NCBI GenBank assembly: GCA_049421205.1
Contig: JBMSMQ010000005.1
Coordinates: 1 to 56,617, forward strand
Length of the DNA stretch: 56,617 nucleotides
Direction of reading: 5' to 3'
Source: JAFMIT01 sp049421205
Lineage (GTDB): Bacteria; Actinomycetota; Actinomycetes; S36-B12; UBA5976
Below the pieces are notes generated by a model. That model did not search any database. It was not told the DNA's origin and worked only from the letters and a program-made list of their open reading frames with translations. Shown piece after piece: positions 44,446-52,711 of this stretch (positions are counted from its first letter, which is position 1; every line of letters starts with the position of its first letter). Position numbers and translations under genes: made by a program.

Positions 44446-46038
44446 GCAACTCACTGCTTTTTCAGGAAGTTTTCCTCTCAGTAGATACGCTTCTGCAAGA
44501 TCATCCAAACATTTAATTCCACCAAAGAGCACTGCGTGACCTGTTCCTTCGTAGGTGATGAGATTTGATTTAAGAGCTACTGCTACTTGCTGGGACCAGG
44601 TGTACGGAGTGACGTTATCTCCCTTTGAACCCACAATGAATACTCCTTTACCTGACCTGTTCTTCAAAGCAGGCTCATCCTTTGGTGGATCAGGAATCTT
44701 CTCATCCTCATATGCCCGCCAGGTCCAATAGCAACCAGGTTCTTTTTCTGGAGCTGGCTCAAAGTCATACACATCATAGAATCGAGTCTCGAATGTATCG
44801 ATTTTGCTAAGAATGCGATCTTCTTCTTTAATTTGCGTTTCTGTTCTCGTATCGCGTTCATCTCGATCTAGACAATTCACGAGATTCAGAATGTCGTAGG
44901 AATTATTGCGAGACAAATCTGTCATCTCATACCCGTCCATAATGAGTCCTGCTGATTCAAATCCCCATGGATCATTTTTCAGCACAAGATCTCGGTAGAT
45001 CATTTTGAAAGTTGGATACGCATCTTCTAATGAAAAGTACGTGAAGTACAAAATAGCACGCATGATCAAATAGGGTGAAGTTCCGTTTCCTCGTTTGAAG
45101 AAGCCGTCTTCAAGTTGCGTAACAATGTAACCCTGCATCTTTCCACTGAGCATCAGATCGCGAGCCTTGATGAGATTGTCTTCAATTTCCTTTCGACTAC
45201 TTCCTGGGCATTTTGGATCTTTTGCACATTTGTCGAAGAGCCGATTTCGAGATTCCATCAAGGATTTAGCGGATTCAATCTCTTCATCGATGCTTTCCGT
45301 GTTCGCAGTAACAGGGCTATCAAGAATCATTCTTCCTACGTGCTCTGGAAAGAGTGCGATGTAACGGGCTGCGAGTGTTGTTCCATATGAGTGACCAACA
45401 AAGTTCAGTGGTTCGTCGCCTGAGAGAACTTCTCGGATGATGTCTATATCGCGAACCGTGTTTTCTGTGGTCATTGCCCACCAGTGTGGATTATTTTCCA
45501 TACACACTTCGTAATACTCATCTGAAGCTCTCTTGTCTTCATCGACTTGTGCTTGGTTTTTGTGGTCAAAGTAGTACTCAAAGTATGAACGTAAATCCAA
45601 GTCATCATCACACTTCACAGGTGTTGATGCACCGACTCCACGTGGATCGAATCCAACGATGTCATATGCGTCGCGAATTGATGATGGATAGGCAACACTT
45701 TGGATGTATGAGATTCCAGACTCCCCTGGACCACCTGGATTTGAGAGGAGATAGCCTTCAGGATTCTGGTCTTTGGCAGGATCAAGCATCAGCTGAAGAG
45801 TGATGTCTTCTGAATTCAAAGATTCATCATATGAGATTGGCACCTTCAGCGTTGCACATTTCACATCTGCTTTTTTGAAGTACTCATCAAAGTATTCTGA
45901 ATCTTCCAATAGTTCTTTATCACAACTTTCCCAGGAGATTTCTTGCATTCGATATTCATCAAGCCAATTCGCATACGTTGGACCACCACATGCACTGAGT
46001 AACACTGCGACTACTACTAAGAAACCATAACGTTTCAC
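44437..46038 (-). CDS. Secreted TAP-like tripeptidyl aminopeptidase lipoprotein
   Basis: Alpha/beta hydrolase of 533 residues from GTG at 46038, chosen because GGGGG precedes it by four bases. The signal sequence ends in lipobox LLSAC, so it is anchored outside the membrane. The oxyanion segment SNPGGPGESG, the nucleophile GHSYGTTLAARY (Ser about 217), Asp in GSKGDNVTP and His in GTGHAVLF complete the triad, with the C-terminal TAP-like domain. Related Streptomyces enzymes remove tripeptides from secreted proteins; here it probably recovers peptides. The methyltransferase gene lies 20 bases upstream. Confidence 0.85.
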   Translation of the reverse strand: MKRYGFLVVVAVLLSACGGPTYANWLDEYRMQEISWESCDKELLEDSEYFDEYFKKADVKCATLKVPISYDESLNSEDITLQLMLDPAKDQNPEGYLLSNPGGPGESGISYIQSVAYPSSIRDAYDIVGFDPRGVGASTPVKCDDDLDLRSYFEYYFDHKNQAQVDEDKRASDEYYEVCMENNPHWWAMTTENTVRDIDIIREVLSGDEPLNFVGHSYGTTLAARYIALFPEHVGRMILDSPVTANTESIDEEIESAKSLMESRNRLFDKCAKDPKCPGSSRKEIEDNLIKARDLMLSGKMQGYIVTQLEDGFFKRGNGTSPYLIMRAILYFTYFSLEDAYPTFKMIYRDLVLKNDPWGFESAGLIMDGYEMTDLSRNNSYDILNLVNCLDRDERDTRTETQIKEEDRILSKIDTFETRFYDVYDFEPAPEKEPGCYWTWRAYEDEKIPDPPKDEPALKNRSGKGVFIVGSKGDNVTPYTWSQQVAVALKSNLITYEGTGHAVLFGGIKCLDDLAEAYLLRGKLPEKAVSCSK

Positions 46039-46058
46039 ATTTCCCCCATAATTGGTTT

Positions 46059-46796
46059 TCACGACCGAACCCTATCTTTTTCTATAAAGAATGCGACGTC
46101 TTGCTTAGTGATGATGAATCTCACCCATCCTAGTTTGCCTTTTGTGTGAAGAGATGAGACAAGTGAAGCAGGCTTCAATCTTGAAATCATTGAAGTGACT
46201 TCGGATTCTGAATACATCATGACAAGTGGTGCACCGATGTTGTTCCAGTACCCTGCAATTGCGATTCTCTTGTTGCTGATTGAAGTCAGAAGCTTCTTAA
46301 TATAGAAGAGTGCTTTCATTGCCAAAGGTGGACTGAAAACGGGCTCAAGAACAACAAGTAAGCCTCCTGGTTTCACAAGTGAAAGCGCATTTTGAAGTCC
46401 CTCATCGGCGTGTTTGGATGAACTTTTCGGTGTTGCTCCCACTAGGTGATGCAATACTGCAGCAAGTACTACCACATCAAAACTCTCTACATAATTTGTA
46501 ATTTCATTTTCATCCAAAATTGAAAGTTGTTTTGTCTCAATTCCAGGATATCGCTCAGAGATTTTTGCTAAGGATTTTTCACTAATATCGAATGCCACAC
46601 ACCGACTTGTTGGGAGTTGATCTTTGAGTTTTTGGAGATTTGAACCCGTACCACTACCAACATCACAAATCGATATTGCTGATCTATTGCCAAGTAGCCG
46701 CTCGATTTCTCGGGCGACACCTTTGATGCGTTTCGAGGAGTATTCATGGAGGTGTGCATCAAAATATTCTTGATTCTGTTGCTCATCTCTATCCAC
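46059..46796 (-). CDS. SAM-dependent methyltransferase, class I
   Basis: A 245-residue Rossmann-type methyltransferase. Motif I is ICDVGSGTGSNLQKL near 43-57; the acidic end of strand 2 is VAFDIS; FDVVVLAAVLHHL is motif IV; LVKPGGLLVVLEP is motif VI. The region after 160 (KALFYIKKLLTSISNKRI) is Lys-rich and hydrophobic. The start is GTG with TACCCT six bases upstream, fitting the leaderless actinobacterial promoter pattern. It is divergent from the iron transporter. Substrate unknown. Confidence 0.8.
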   Translation of the reverse strand: MDRDEQQNQEYFDAHLHEYSSKRIKGVAREIERLLGNRSAISICDVGSGTGSNLQKLKDQLPTSRCVAFDISEKSLAKISERYPGIETKQLSILDENEITNYVESFDVVVLAAVLHHLVGATPKSSSKHADEGLQNALSLVKPGGLLVVLEPVFSPPLAMKALFYIKKLLTSISNKRIAIAGYWNNIGAPLVMMYSESEVTSMISRLKPASLVSSLHTKGKLGWVRFIITKQDVAFFIEKDRVRS

Positions 46797-46855
46797 CTGC
46801 GAAGGGTAGAACTCAGAGAACGGTTCTTTGATTAGGCACCCAGAAGAGAATCGTG

Positions 46856-46874
46856 TAAGGTTTACCTTACCTAA
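46856..46874 (+). promoter_or_regulatory. DtxR/IdeR-type iron box
   Basis: TAAGGTTTACCTTACCTAA matches the 19-base DtxR/IdeR consensus TWAGGTWAGSCTWACCTWA at 17 of 19 positions by hand comparison. It ends 16 bases before the GTG of the iron-binding protein gene and overlaps a likely -10 element TAATCT (46872-46877), so a bound repressor would block transcription when iron is plentiful. Confidence 0.8.
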
Positions 46875-46890
46875 TCTTTAAGGAAATTCT

Positions 46891-47943
46891 GTGAAGAAAA
46901 TTCTGACCGCGAGCCTTGCCCTCGTTTTTGGTCTCTCCTTGCTCACGGGCTGCGCCTCTGAGTCATCAACGAATACCCCAGAAAGCATCACCATCTATTC
47001 CGGACGAAGCGAAACCCTCGTTGCACCTCTCTTCGAAAAGTTCACCGAAGAAACTGGAATCGGTATTGAGGTTCGCTATGGGGATTCGGCCGATCTCGCT
47101 GCTCAAATCATTGAAGAAGGAGAGAATCGTCAAGCAGACGTCTTCTTCTCCCAAGATGCAGGTGCACTAGGTGCACTTGAAAATGAAAATATCCTCTTAG
47201 AACTCCCAAGCGATATCACCTCGCTCGTTGCCGATATCTATAAGTCAGAAGCAAACAAATGGGTTGGTGTCTCAGGTCGAGCTCGCGTTTTCAACTATAA
47301 CCCTGAAAGAGTCACAGAGGTTCCGAAATCTGTTCTTGACTTAATGGACCCATCTTGGAAGGGACGCATTGGAATTGCCCCGACAAATGCATCATTCCAA
47401 GCTTTTGTGACAGCACTGCGAGTTCTTAAAGGTGATGAGCTTGCTCGTAACTTTTTGCTCGCGATGAAAGAGAATGCCGAGATTTATGAATCAAACGACG
47501 TGATTCTTTCTGCAGTTGAAGCTGGACAAATTGATGCAGGACTTATCAATCATTACTACTGGTATGCCCGAGCGAAGGAAGTTGGTAATAACACATCTGA
47601 AGTGGTGAGTGAAGAGTCTGGAACGACAACTTCAGATACCAAACCAATGATTTCCAAGATAGCGTGGTTTGAAGCTGGCGATGTAGGAAATCTCGTGAAT
47701 GTTGCAGGAGTTGGGGCACTCAATACTTCAGATGCAACATTAACTTTTATAAAATGGCTTTTGTCTAAGGACACTCAACAATTCTTTGTTGACGCAACAT
47801 TTGAGTATCCACTTGTTGAAGGAGTTATGCCTGCTCTTGATCTTCCAGCGCTTGCAGATATTGAAAAACCAGAAATTAACCTAACAAGTCTCAGTAGCCT
47901 GCAAAGAACACTTGAACTTCTAAGCGATGTGGGACTGCTCTGA
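46891..47943 (+). CDS. fbpA: Iron(III) ABC transporter substrate-binding lipoprotein
   Basis: Binds ferric iron outside the cell. At 350 residues it has the signal peptide and lipobox LLTGC (Cys about 21). The family features are ITIYSGRSETLVAPLFEKF, YGDSADLAAQI and the adjacent iron-ligand tyrosines in INHYYWYAR near residue 225, as in FbpA/FutA. The GTG start follows AAGGAAAT. It leads a three-gene operon and lies directly behind an iron box. Confidence 0.9.
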   Translation: MKKILTASLALVFGLSLLTGCASESSTNTPESITIYSGRSETLVAPLFEKFTEETGIGIEVRYGDSADLAAQIIEEGENRQADVFFSQDAGALGALENENILLELPSDITSLVADIYKSEANKWVGVSGRARVFNYNPERVTEVPKSVLDLMDPSWKGRIGIAPTNASFQAFVTALRVLKGDELARNFLLAMKENAEIYESNDVILSAVEAGQIDAGLINHYYWYARAKEVGNNTSEVVSEESGTTTSDTKPMISKIAWFEAGDVGNLVNVAGVGALNTSDATLTFIKWLLSKDTQQFFVDATFEYPLVEGVMPALDLPALADIEKPEINLTSLSSLQRTLELLSDVGLL

Positions 47944-47945
47944 GA

Positions 47946-49502
47946 GTGAGAAAACTAAGCCGTAAACCGCCAGTCGAACTGACTTTCCTGGCGGTTTTTG
48001 GCGTTCTACTGACCACACTTCCCCTTGGTTATTTGCTTTTGAGATCATCCCAAATCGGTACTGAGGGAATCCAATCGGTGGTATTTTCTAGTAGGAGTAT
48101 TGGACTGCTTATCAATAGTGGCTTACTGGTGCTTTCAGTATCAGTCTCAGCAATGTTCATTGGCTTCTTGCAGGCATGGTTGATAATTCGAAGCGATCTT
48201 GGATTCAAAACATTCTTTACCTTTCTTGCTGTTTTACCTTTCGCTATTCCTTCCTATGTTGCTGCTCTCACCTGGCTTACAAACTTCCCAGATATTCGCG
48301 GGTTTCTCCCTGCCTGGATTATTTTGACGTTACTTACAAGTCCTTATGTCTATCTTGCAGTGAGTGCATCGCTCTTGTCACAGTCTGCAAAACAAGAGGA
48401 AGTTGCTCGCACTTTGGGATTCAATGCTTTACAGGTAATGTTGAAAGTTACTTGGCCAAATGTTCGTGGCGCAGTTTTTGCAGGTGGCCTTATCTCTGCC
48501 CTTTATACACTCAGTGATTTTGGAGCAGTGTCACTCGTTAAATATGACACCTTCACGAGAGCAATCTATATCGCATATCGATCGAGTTTTGATCGAAATA
48601 TTGCTGCAGCCCTTTCGATGGTACTCGTGATTGTCGCAATCATGTTGTATTTGACGTATAAGTTCTTCACTAGAACTGAAGTTCCATCACATTCATCACT
48701 TCATACCTCCCTTACAAAATTAGGAGCGTTCAATCTTCCAGGCTCACTCTTTTTCATTGCCTTGGCTTTCTTGAGTTTCATTTTGCCAATTGGAAGTCTT
48801 ATACAGTGGCAAATAAGAGGTCAATCAGCAGCACAAATTGATCAAGTGCTGAGGGCGTCTCTTAATACATTCTCATTTGCATTGATTGGCGGAATCACCA
48901 TTGCAGTTTTCAGTTTTGCAGCCGCTGTCGTGATTGCACGTTTCCATTCGAGATTCTTCCAAACACTTGGGCGACTCTTATGGGTCACACATTCATTACC
49001 TGGCCTTGTTGTGGCACTGTCACTGATTTATCTCAGTAATCGATATTTCACCTTTACTTACCAAACAAGTTTCTTAGTCATCGTTGCTTATGTGATTCTC
49101 TTTTTGCCAAATTCTTATGCTGTGTTGAAAAACCCAATTCAGAAATCAGCGCGATCACTTGAAGAAGTAGCGCAATCAATGGGGTACTCCTATCGCTCAA
49201 TCATTACTCGATTACTTATCCCTTTATTTAGTAAACCACTCGTAATCACTGCAACGCTCGCGATTCTGACAATTGTGAAAGAGTTACCAGCAACATTGCT
49301 CTTACGCCCAACTGGTATTGAGACGCTATCAACTCGACTATGGGGAGCGGCATCTGCTACTGAATATGCCGAAGCGTCAACCTATGCACTCATTATTTTG
49401 ATTCTTGCTGGGCTTCCAACAGTCCTGTTGACTCTCGTGCAACTTCCACGTTCGAGCACTACGCTTACATCATCCAAGGTAATCAAGGAGCTTCAACAAT
49501 GA
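47946..49502 (+). CDS. fbpB: Iron(III) ABC transporter permease
   Basis: A fused permease of 518 residues with about twelve predicted spans in two homologous halves. Each half carries the EAA loop that docks the ATPase: EEVARTLGFNALQVMLKVTW near 157 and EEVAQSMGYSYRSIITRLL near 400. It starts at GTG two bases after the fbpA stop and overlaps fbpC by four bases (ATGA), showing tight coupling. Confidence 0.92.
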   Translation: MRKLSRKPPVELTFLAVFGVLLTTLPLGYLLLRSSQIGTEGIQSVVFSSRSIGLLINSGLLVLSVSVSAMFIGFLQAWLIIRSDLGFKTFFTFLAVLPFAIPSYVAALTWLTNFPDIRGFLPAWIILTLLTSPYVYLAVSASLLSQSAKQEEVARTLGFNALQVMLKVTWPNVRGAVFAGGLISALYTLSDFGAVSLVKYDTFTRAIYIAYRSSFDRNIAAALSMVLVIVAIMLYLTYKFFTRTEVPSHSSLHTSLTKLGAFNLPGSLFFIALAFLSFILPIGSLIQWQIRGQSAAQIDQVLRASLNTFSFALIGGITIAVFSFAAAVVIARFHSRFFQTLGRLLWVTHSLPGLVVALSLIYLSNRYFTFTYQTSFLVIVAYVILFLPNSYAVLKNPIQKSARSLEEVAQSMGYSYRSIITRLLIPLFSKPLVITATLAILTIVKELPATLLLRPTGIETLSTRLWGAASATEYAEASTYALIILILAGLPTVLLTLVQLPRSSTTLTSSKVIKELQQ

Positions 49503-50527
49503 CGAACCAATTGGTGGTCAAGAATCTCCACAAGTCCTTCGGTGAACTCTCAGTTCTGAGAGGAGTAAATCTCGAAGTTACGAAAGGTGAATTACTTTCA
49601 GTCATCGGAACTTCTGGTGGGGGGAAAACCACACTTTTACGTCTCATTGCAGGATTTGAAACTCCAACGAGTGGTGAAATTCAATTACACAATGTCACCA
49701 TTAGCTCTGAAACTAATGTCGTGCCACCAGAGGCAAGACGAATTGGGATTGTCCCTCAAGATCCAACACTGTTTTCACACCTGAATGTTTTTGATAATGT
49801 CGCATTTGGACTTCGCAATAAGTCCAAAAGTGAAAAACGCGAAGTTGTAAAGACACTCCTATCACTGGTTCGCCTTGAAAACTTAGAAGAACGCTTCCCG
49901 CATGAGCTTTCAGGCGGTCAACAGCAACGAGTTGCGTTGGCACGAGCGCTGGCACCTGAACCTGAATTACTACTTCTCGATGAACCATTTGCAGCACTCG
50001 ATGCCCATCTTCGAGCAGAAGTACGACACGATGTTCAAACTGTGCTTACTCAACTACAAATGACTGCAATTATGGTCACCCACGATCAGGATGAGGCCCT
50101 CTCAATTGCAGATAAAGTTGCCGTCTTGCGCGATGGCATCATTGTTCAAATTGATTCGCCACGGGCCATATACAACCGACCAATTGATAGTGATGTTGCG
50201 ACGTTTCTAGGTGATGCCGTCATTGTCGAAGGTGTTATTCACTTGAACAAAGTTTCAACTGCACTTGGTGCACTGTCGCTTTCAAAAGAGTATGCGGAGG
50301 GAACCCGAGGAAAAGTAGCCATTCGACCTGAAAACTTTTATCTCCAACCACACCTTGAAGGTGATTCGGTTGTAATTGGACGACAGTTCTTTGGGCATGA
50401 TGCAATCATCGATGTTCAAACACCTCAAGCAGTTATCAAGGCACGAACGAGTGGCCCACTGAGCCCTGAGATTGGAATGAAAGTCACTGTCTGGGTACGT
50501 GGCACTGTTTCTTTTTTCCCTTACTAA
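49499..50527 (+). CDS. fbpC: Iron(III) ABC transporter ATP-binding protein
   Basis: A 342-residue ATPase. Walker A is GTSGGGKTT, Q-loop VPQDPTLFSHL, signature LSGGQQQRVALARAL, Walker B LLLLDEPFAAL, switch His in MVTHDQDEALS. The C-terminal 110 residues form the TOBE-like regulatory domain typical of FbpC. It ends the iron operon and is followed by a terminator. Confidence 0.92.
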   Translation: MTNQLVVKNLHKSFGELSVLRGVNLEVTKGELLSVIGTSGGGKTTLLRLIAGFETPTSGEIQLHNVTISSETNVVPPEARRIGIVPQDPTLFSHLNVFDNVAFGLRNKSKSEKREVVKTLLSLVRLENLEERFPHELSGGQQQRVALARALAPEPELLLLDEPFAALDAHLRAEVRHDVQTVLTQLQMTAIMVTHDQDEALSIADKVAVLRDGIIVQIDSPRAIYNRPIDSDVATFLGDAVIVEGVIHLNKVSTALGALSLSKEYAEGTRGKVAIRPENFYLQPHLEGDSVVIGRQFFGHDAIIDVQTPQAVIKARTSGPLSPEIGMKVTVWVRGTVSFFPY

Positions 50528-50530
50528 AAC

Positions 50531-50556
50531 AAAGACCCCGCCGAAGCGGGGTCTTT
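50531..50556. terminator. Bidirectional intrinsic terminator
   Basis: AAAGACCCCGC, loop CGAA, GCGGGGTCTTT: an 11-bp stem with A- and T-flanks on each side, placed between the convergent ends of fbpC and livK. Its core is identical to the terminator after rplL. Confidence 0.85.
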
Positions 50557-50569
50557 GCTATTGACTGAA

Positions 50570-51799
50570 TTAGTCGATTGGTGCGGGAACTGGACCAGAG
50601 ATGAATTCGTCAACCTTTGCAGTAATTGCATCGTTGGCGGTGTATTCATAGATACCCATGGTCGCAATAGTTACTTCACCGTTGGCATCAAATTCAACTG
50701 GACCGGAAACGCCGTCGTAGTCGATATCTGAACCTTCATCAAGCAGTGCCTTGCAATCTGCCCAGTTGGTGCACTTCGTGCCACCCTTTGAGACAGCTTC
50801 AAGGTTTGCTCCGATGGTTTCACCGTCAGTTGCGCCACCAGCCTGTGCAGCAAGTGCAATCAACATTACTGTGTCATAAGACTCAGCTGCGTATGAGAAG
50901 TCGGTCAAAGTTGGATCAACTTCGAGCAAACGCTGTTGGAATGCGTCTGGTGCAGCAGCACCTGGCAAGGTTGCCTTTACGCCAACCATGACATCTGCTG
51001 GAAGATCTTTGAAAGCCGTGGTTGAAAGGTTACCGTCTACGAGATAGAGCGCAACATCCTTTGGACCAATACCTTGCTTGATCAATTCCTGAACAACAGC
51101 TGTGGTTTCAGCAAAACCGATCACTGCAATTGCGTCTGGCTTTGCAGCTTTTGCTTGTCCAACTTCAGCTGAGAATTCAGTTGCTTGTGGATTGTAGGTA
51201 ATGACGGTTGAAGTACCGGAGAATGCATTGGCAGCATACTTTGCCAAACCGTTACCGTATGCGTCATCCAAGTTCAAGATAACAGCATTTGTTGCACCTT
51301 CATTTGCCATCAACTGACCCAAAACAGCACCTTGGAAGGTGTCGGATGGAGCAGTTCGGAAATACAAGCCATTGTCTTCATAGTTGGTGAAGTCTGGTGA
51401 TGTATTTGCTGGCGAGAAATGCACAACGCCTGCTTCTGTAATTTTGTCGATAACTGTGAATGACACACCTGACGATGCAGCACCAACAATTGCACTCACA
51501 CCTGCAGCGAGATGTGCGTCAACTGTCTGCTGAGCAATGTCAGTAGAAGTGTCACCGGAGTCACCGCGGACGTGTTCGACTGGCTTACCCAGTACGCCAC
51601 CGCCGGCATTAATTTCTTCTATTGCTAGATCGACACCTGCAAACTCTGGTGGCCCAAGGAATGCAAGGCTGCCAGTTTCAGGAAGTAACGATCCGATCTT
51701 GAGCGCTGTCGCTTCTTCTTCGCTGCTTGAACATGCAGAAAGCACGAGCAGAGAAGCTCCGAGAGCGGCAATGGTGCGCATCAATAGTGAGCGAGTCAT
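50570..51799 (-). CDS. livK: Branched-chain amino acid-type binding lipoprotein
   Basis: A 409-residue periplasmic-binding-protein type I receptor. Signal peptide and lipobox LVLSAC anchor it outside. LKIGSLLPETGSLAFLGPP, GAASSGVSFTV and YAAESYDTVMLIALAAQAGG are the Leu/Ile/Val-binding family features. Related proteins also bind urea or amides, so the ligand is not certain. It is separated from livF-livG-livM by about 3.1 kb of unrelated genes. AAGGAG lies before the ATG. Confidence 0.88.
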   Translation of the reverse strand: MTRSLLMRTIAALGASLLVLSACSSSEEEATALKIGSLLPETGSLAFLGPPEFAGVDLAIEEINAGGGVLGKPVEHVRGDSGDTSTDIAQQTVDAHLAAGVSAIVGAASSGVSFTVIDKITEAGVVHFSPANTSPDFTNYEDNGLYFRTAPSDTFQGAVLGQLMANEGATNAVILNLDDAYGNGLAKYAANAFSGTSTVITYNPQATEFSAEVGQAKAAKPDAIAVIGFAETTAVVQELIKQGIGPKDVALYLVDGNLSTTAFKDLPADVMVGVKATLPGAAAPDAFQQRLLEVDPTLTDFSYAAESYDTVMLIALAAQAGGATDGETIGANLEAVSKGGTKCTNWADCKALLDEGSDIDYDGVSGPVEFDANGEVTIATMGIYEYTANDAITAKVDEFISGPVPAPID

Positions 51800-51970
51800 T
51801 GATCTTCTCCTTGAAATATTTCATGAGCTCGAAGGACAATCCTTCAAGGGTGCGTATTCTCAAGGGCAAGTTCAGATTGGGCAATAGAAAATAGGTAAAA
51901 ATCGGTATTTGTTTGCATTTTGTAACACAAATGCCCACTATTCGGGCATTTGTCTCACATTATGAAATGT
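51800..51970 (-). promoter_or_regulatory. livK upstream region with dyads and yajQ 3' hairpin
   Basis: Three exact dyads lie here. TGAAATATTTCA (51812-51823) is a 12-base palindrome touching the livK ribosome-binding site. GAAGGA/TCCTTC (51831-51845) has six-base arms and a three-base centre. ACAAATGCCC/GGGCATTTGT (51927-51953) is a 10-bp stem with a 7-base loop, 17 bases beyond the yajQ stop and possibly its terminator, although no good T-run follows. The first two are operator candidates. Confidence 0.45.
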
Positions 51971-52462
51971 TTACCGATAGTTCACAAACTGAACAGGGAA
52001 GTCAAGGCTTGCTTCCTTGATCAGCGCAATGGTGTCCTGAAGATCGTCTCTAGACTTACTGCTCACCCGTAACTCTTCACCCTGAATCTGAACTTTCACA
52101 CTTTTTGGTGCTTCATCACGAATGAGCTTAGAAAGTTTCTTCGCCTGTTCCTGGTTGATTCCCTCTTTCAGAGCACACAGGATTTTGAATTCTTTACCGC
52201 TCGGACGTGGATCTGCTGGGTCAAGAGTTTTCAATGAAACACCTCGTTTTACAAGCTTTTCCTTGAATACATCAAGGGCTGCCTTCACGCGCTCTTCTGT
52301 TCCAGCAGAGAGTTCGACTGATTTGTCACTCTTTCGCTCAATCGCAGCACCTGTGTTTTTGAAGTCGAAACGCTGGTCGAGCTCTTTCGAGGTTTGATTA
52401 ATTGCATTGTCTACTTCTTGCTGATCAATTTTGCTCACGATATCAAAACTGTTATCCGCCAT
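51971..52462 (-). CDS. yajQ: YajQ-family nucleotide-binding protein
   Basis: A 163-residue small protein of the DUF520 family; homologues bind cyclic di-GMP or tRNA/rRNA. The start MADNSFDIVSKIDQQEVDNA is typical, and two ferredoxin-like domains follow (FDFKNTGAAIERKSDKSVEL; KVQIQGEELRVSSKSRDDLQ). ATG at 52462 is preferred since GGAG lies five bases before it; GTG and ATG codons directly upstream are in frame. It is a single gene, divergent from tRNA-Tyr. Confidence 0.93.
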   Translation of the reverse strand: MADNSFDIVSKIDQQEVDNAINQTSKELDQRFDFKNTGAAIERKSDKSVELSAGTEERVKAALDVFKEKLVKRGVSLKTLDPADPRPSGKEFKILCALKEGINQEQAKKLSKLIRDEAPKSVKVQIQGEELRVSSKSRDDLQDTIALIKEASLDFPVQFVNYR

Positions 52463-52557
52463 CATCACTCCAAACTCAAGGAGGCGAAGTCTGCCTTACC
52501 GATTCATTGCACTTCAAGGGTGGCGTGTATTCTCTGCCGTGCCCGCATTGCGGGTGG

Positions 52558-52642
52558 GGCGGGTTGCCCGAGCGGCCAATGGGAGCGGACTGTAAATCCG
52601 CCGGCGTAGCCTTCAGTGGTTCAAATCCACTACCCGCCACCA
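52558..52642 (+). tRNA. tRNA-Tyr (GTA anticodon)
   Basis: An 85-base class II tRNA including encoded CCA: acceptor GGCGGGT/ACCCGCC, anticodon stem GCGGA/TCCGC around CTGTAAA giving GTA, a long variable arm, T-arm GTGGTTCAAATCCAC. A weak promoter TTGCAC, 15 bases, TATTCT (52507-52533) lies 24 bases upstream. It is the only tRNA in the window with an encoded CCA. Confidence 0.95.
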
Positions 52643-52711
52643 CAGGTTTTTGCAATGTAACATCATTTCAGAAATAGTTGCTTCCTATCAAATGAGGAGT
52701 TATGGGTCTCA

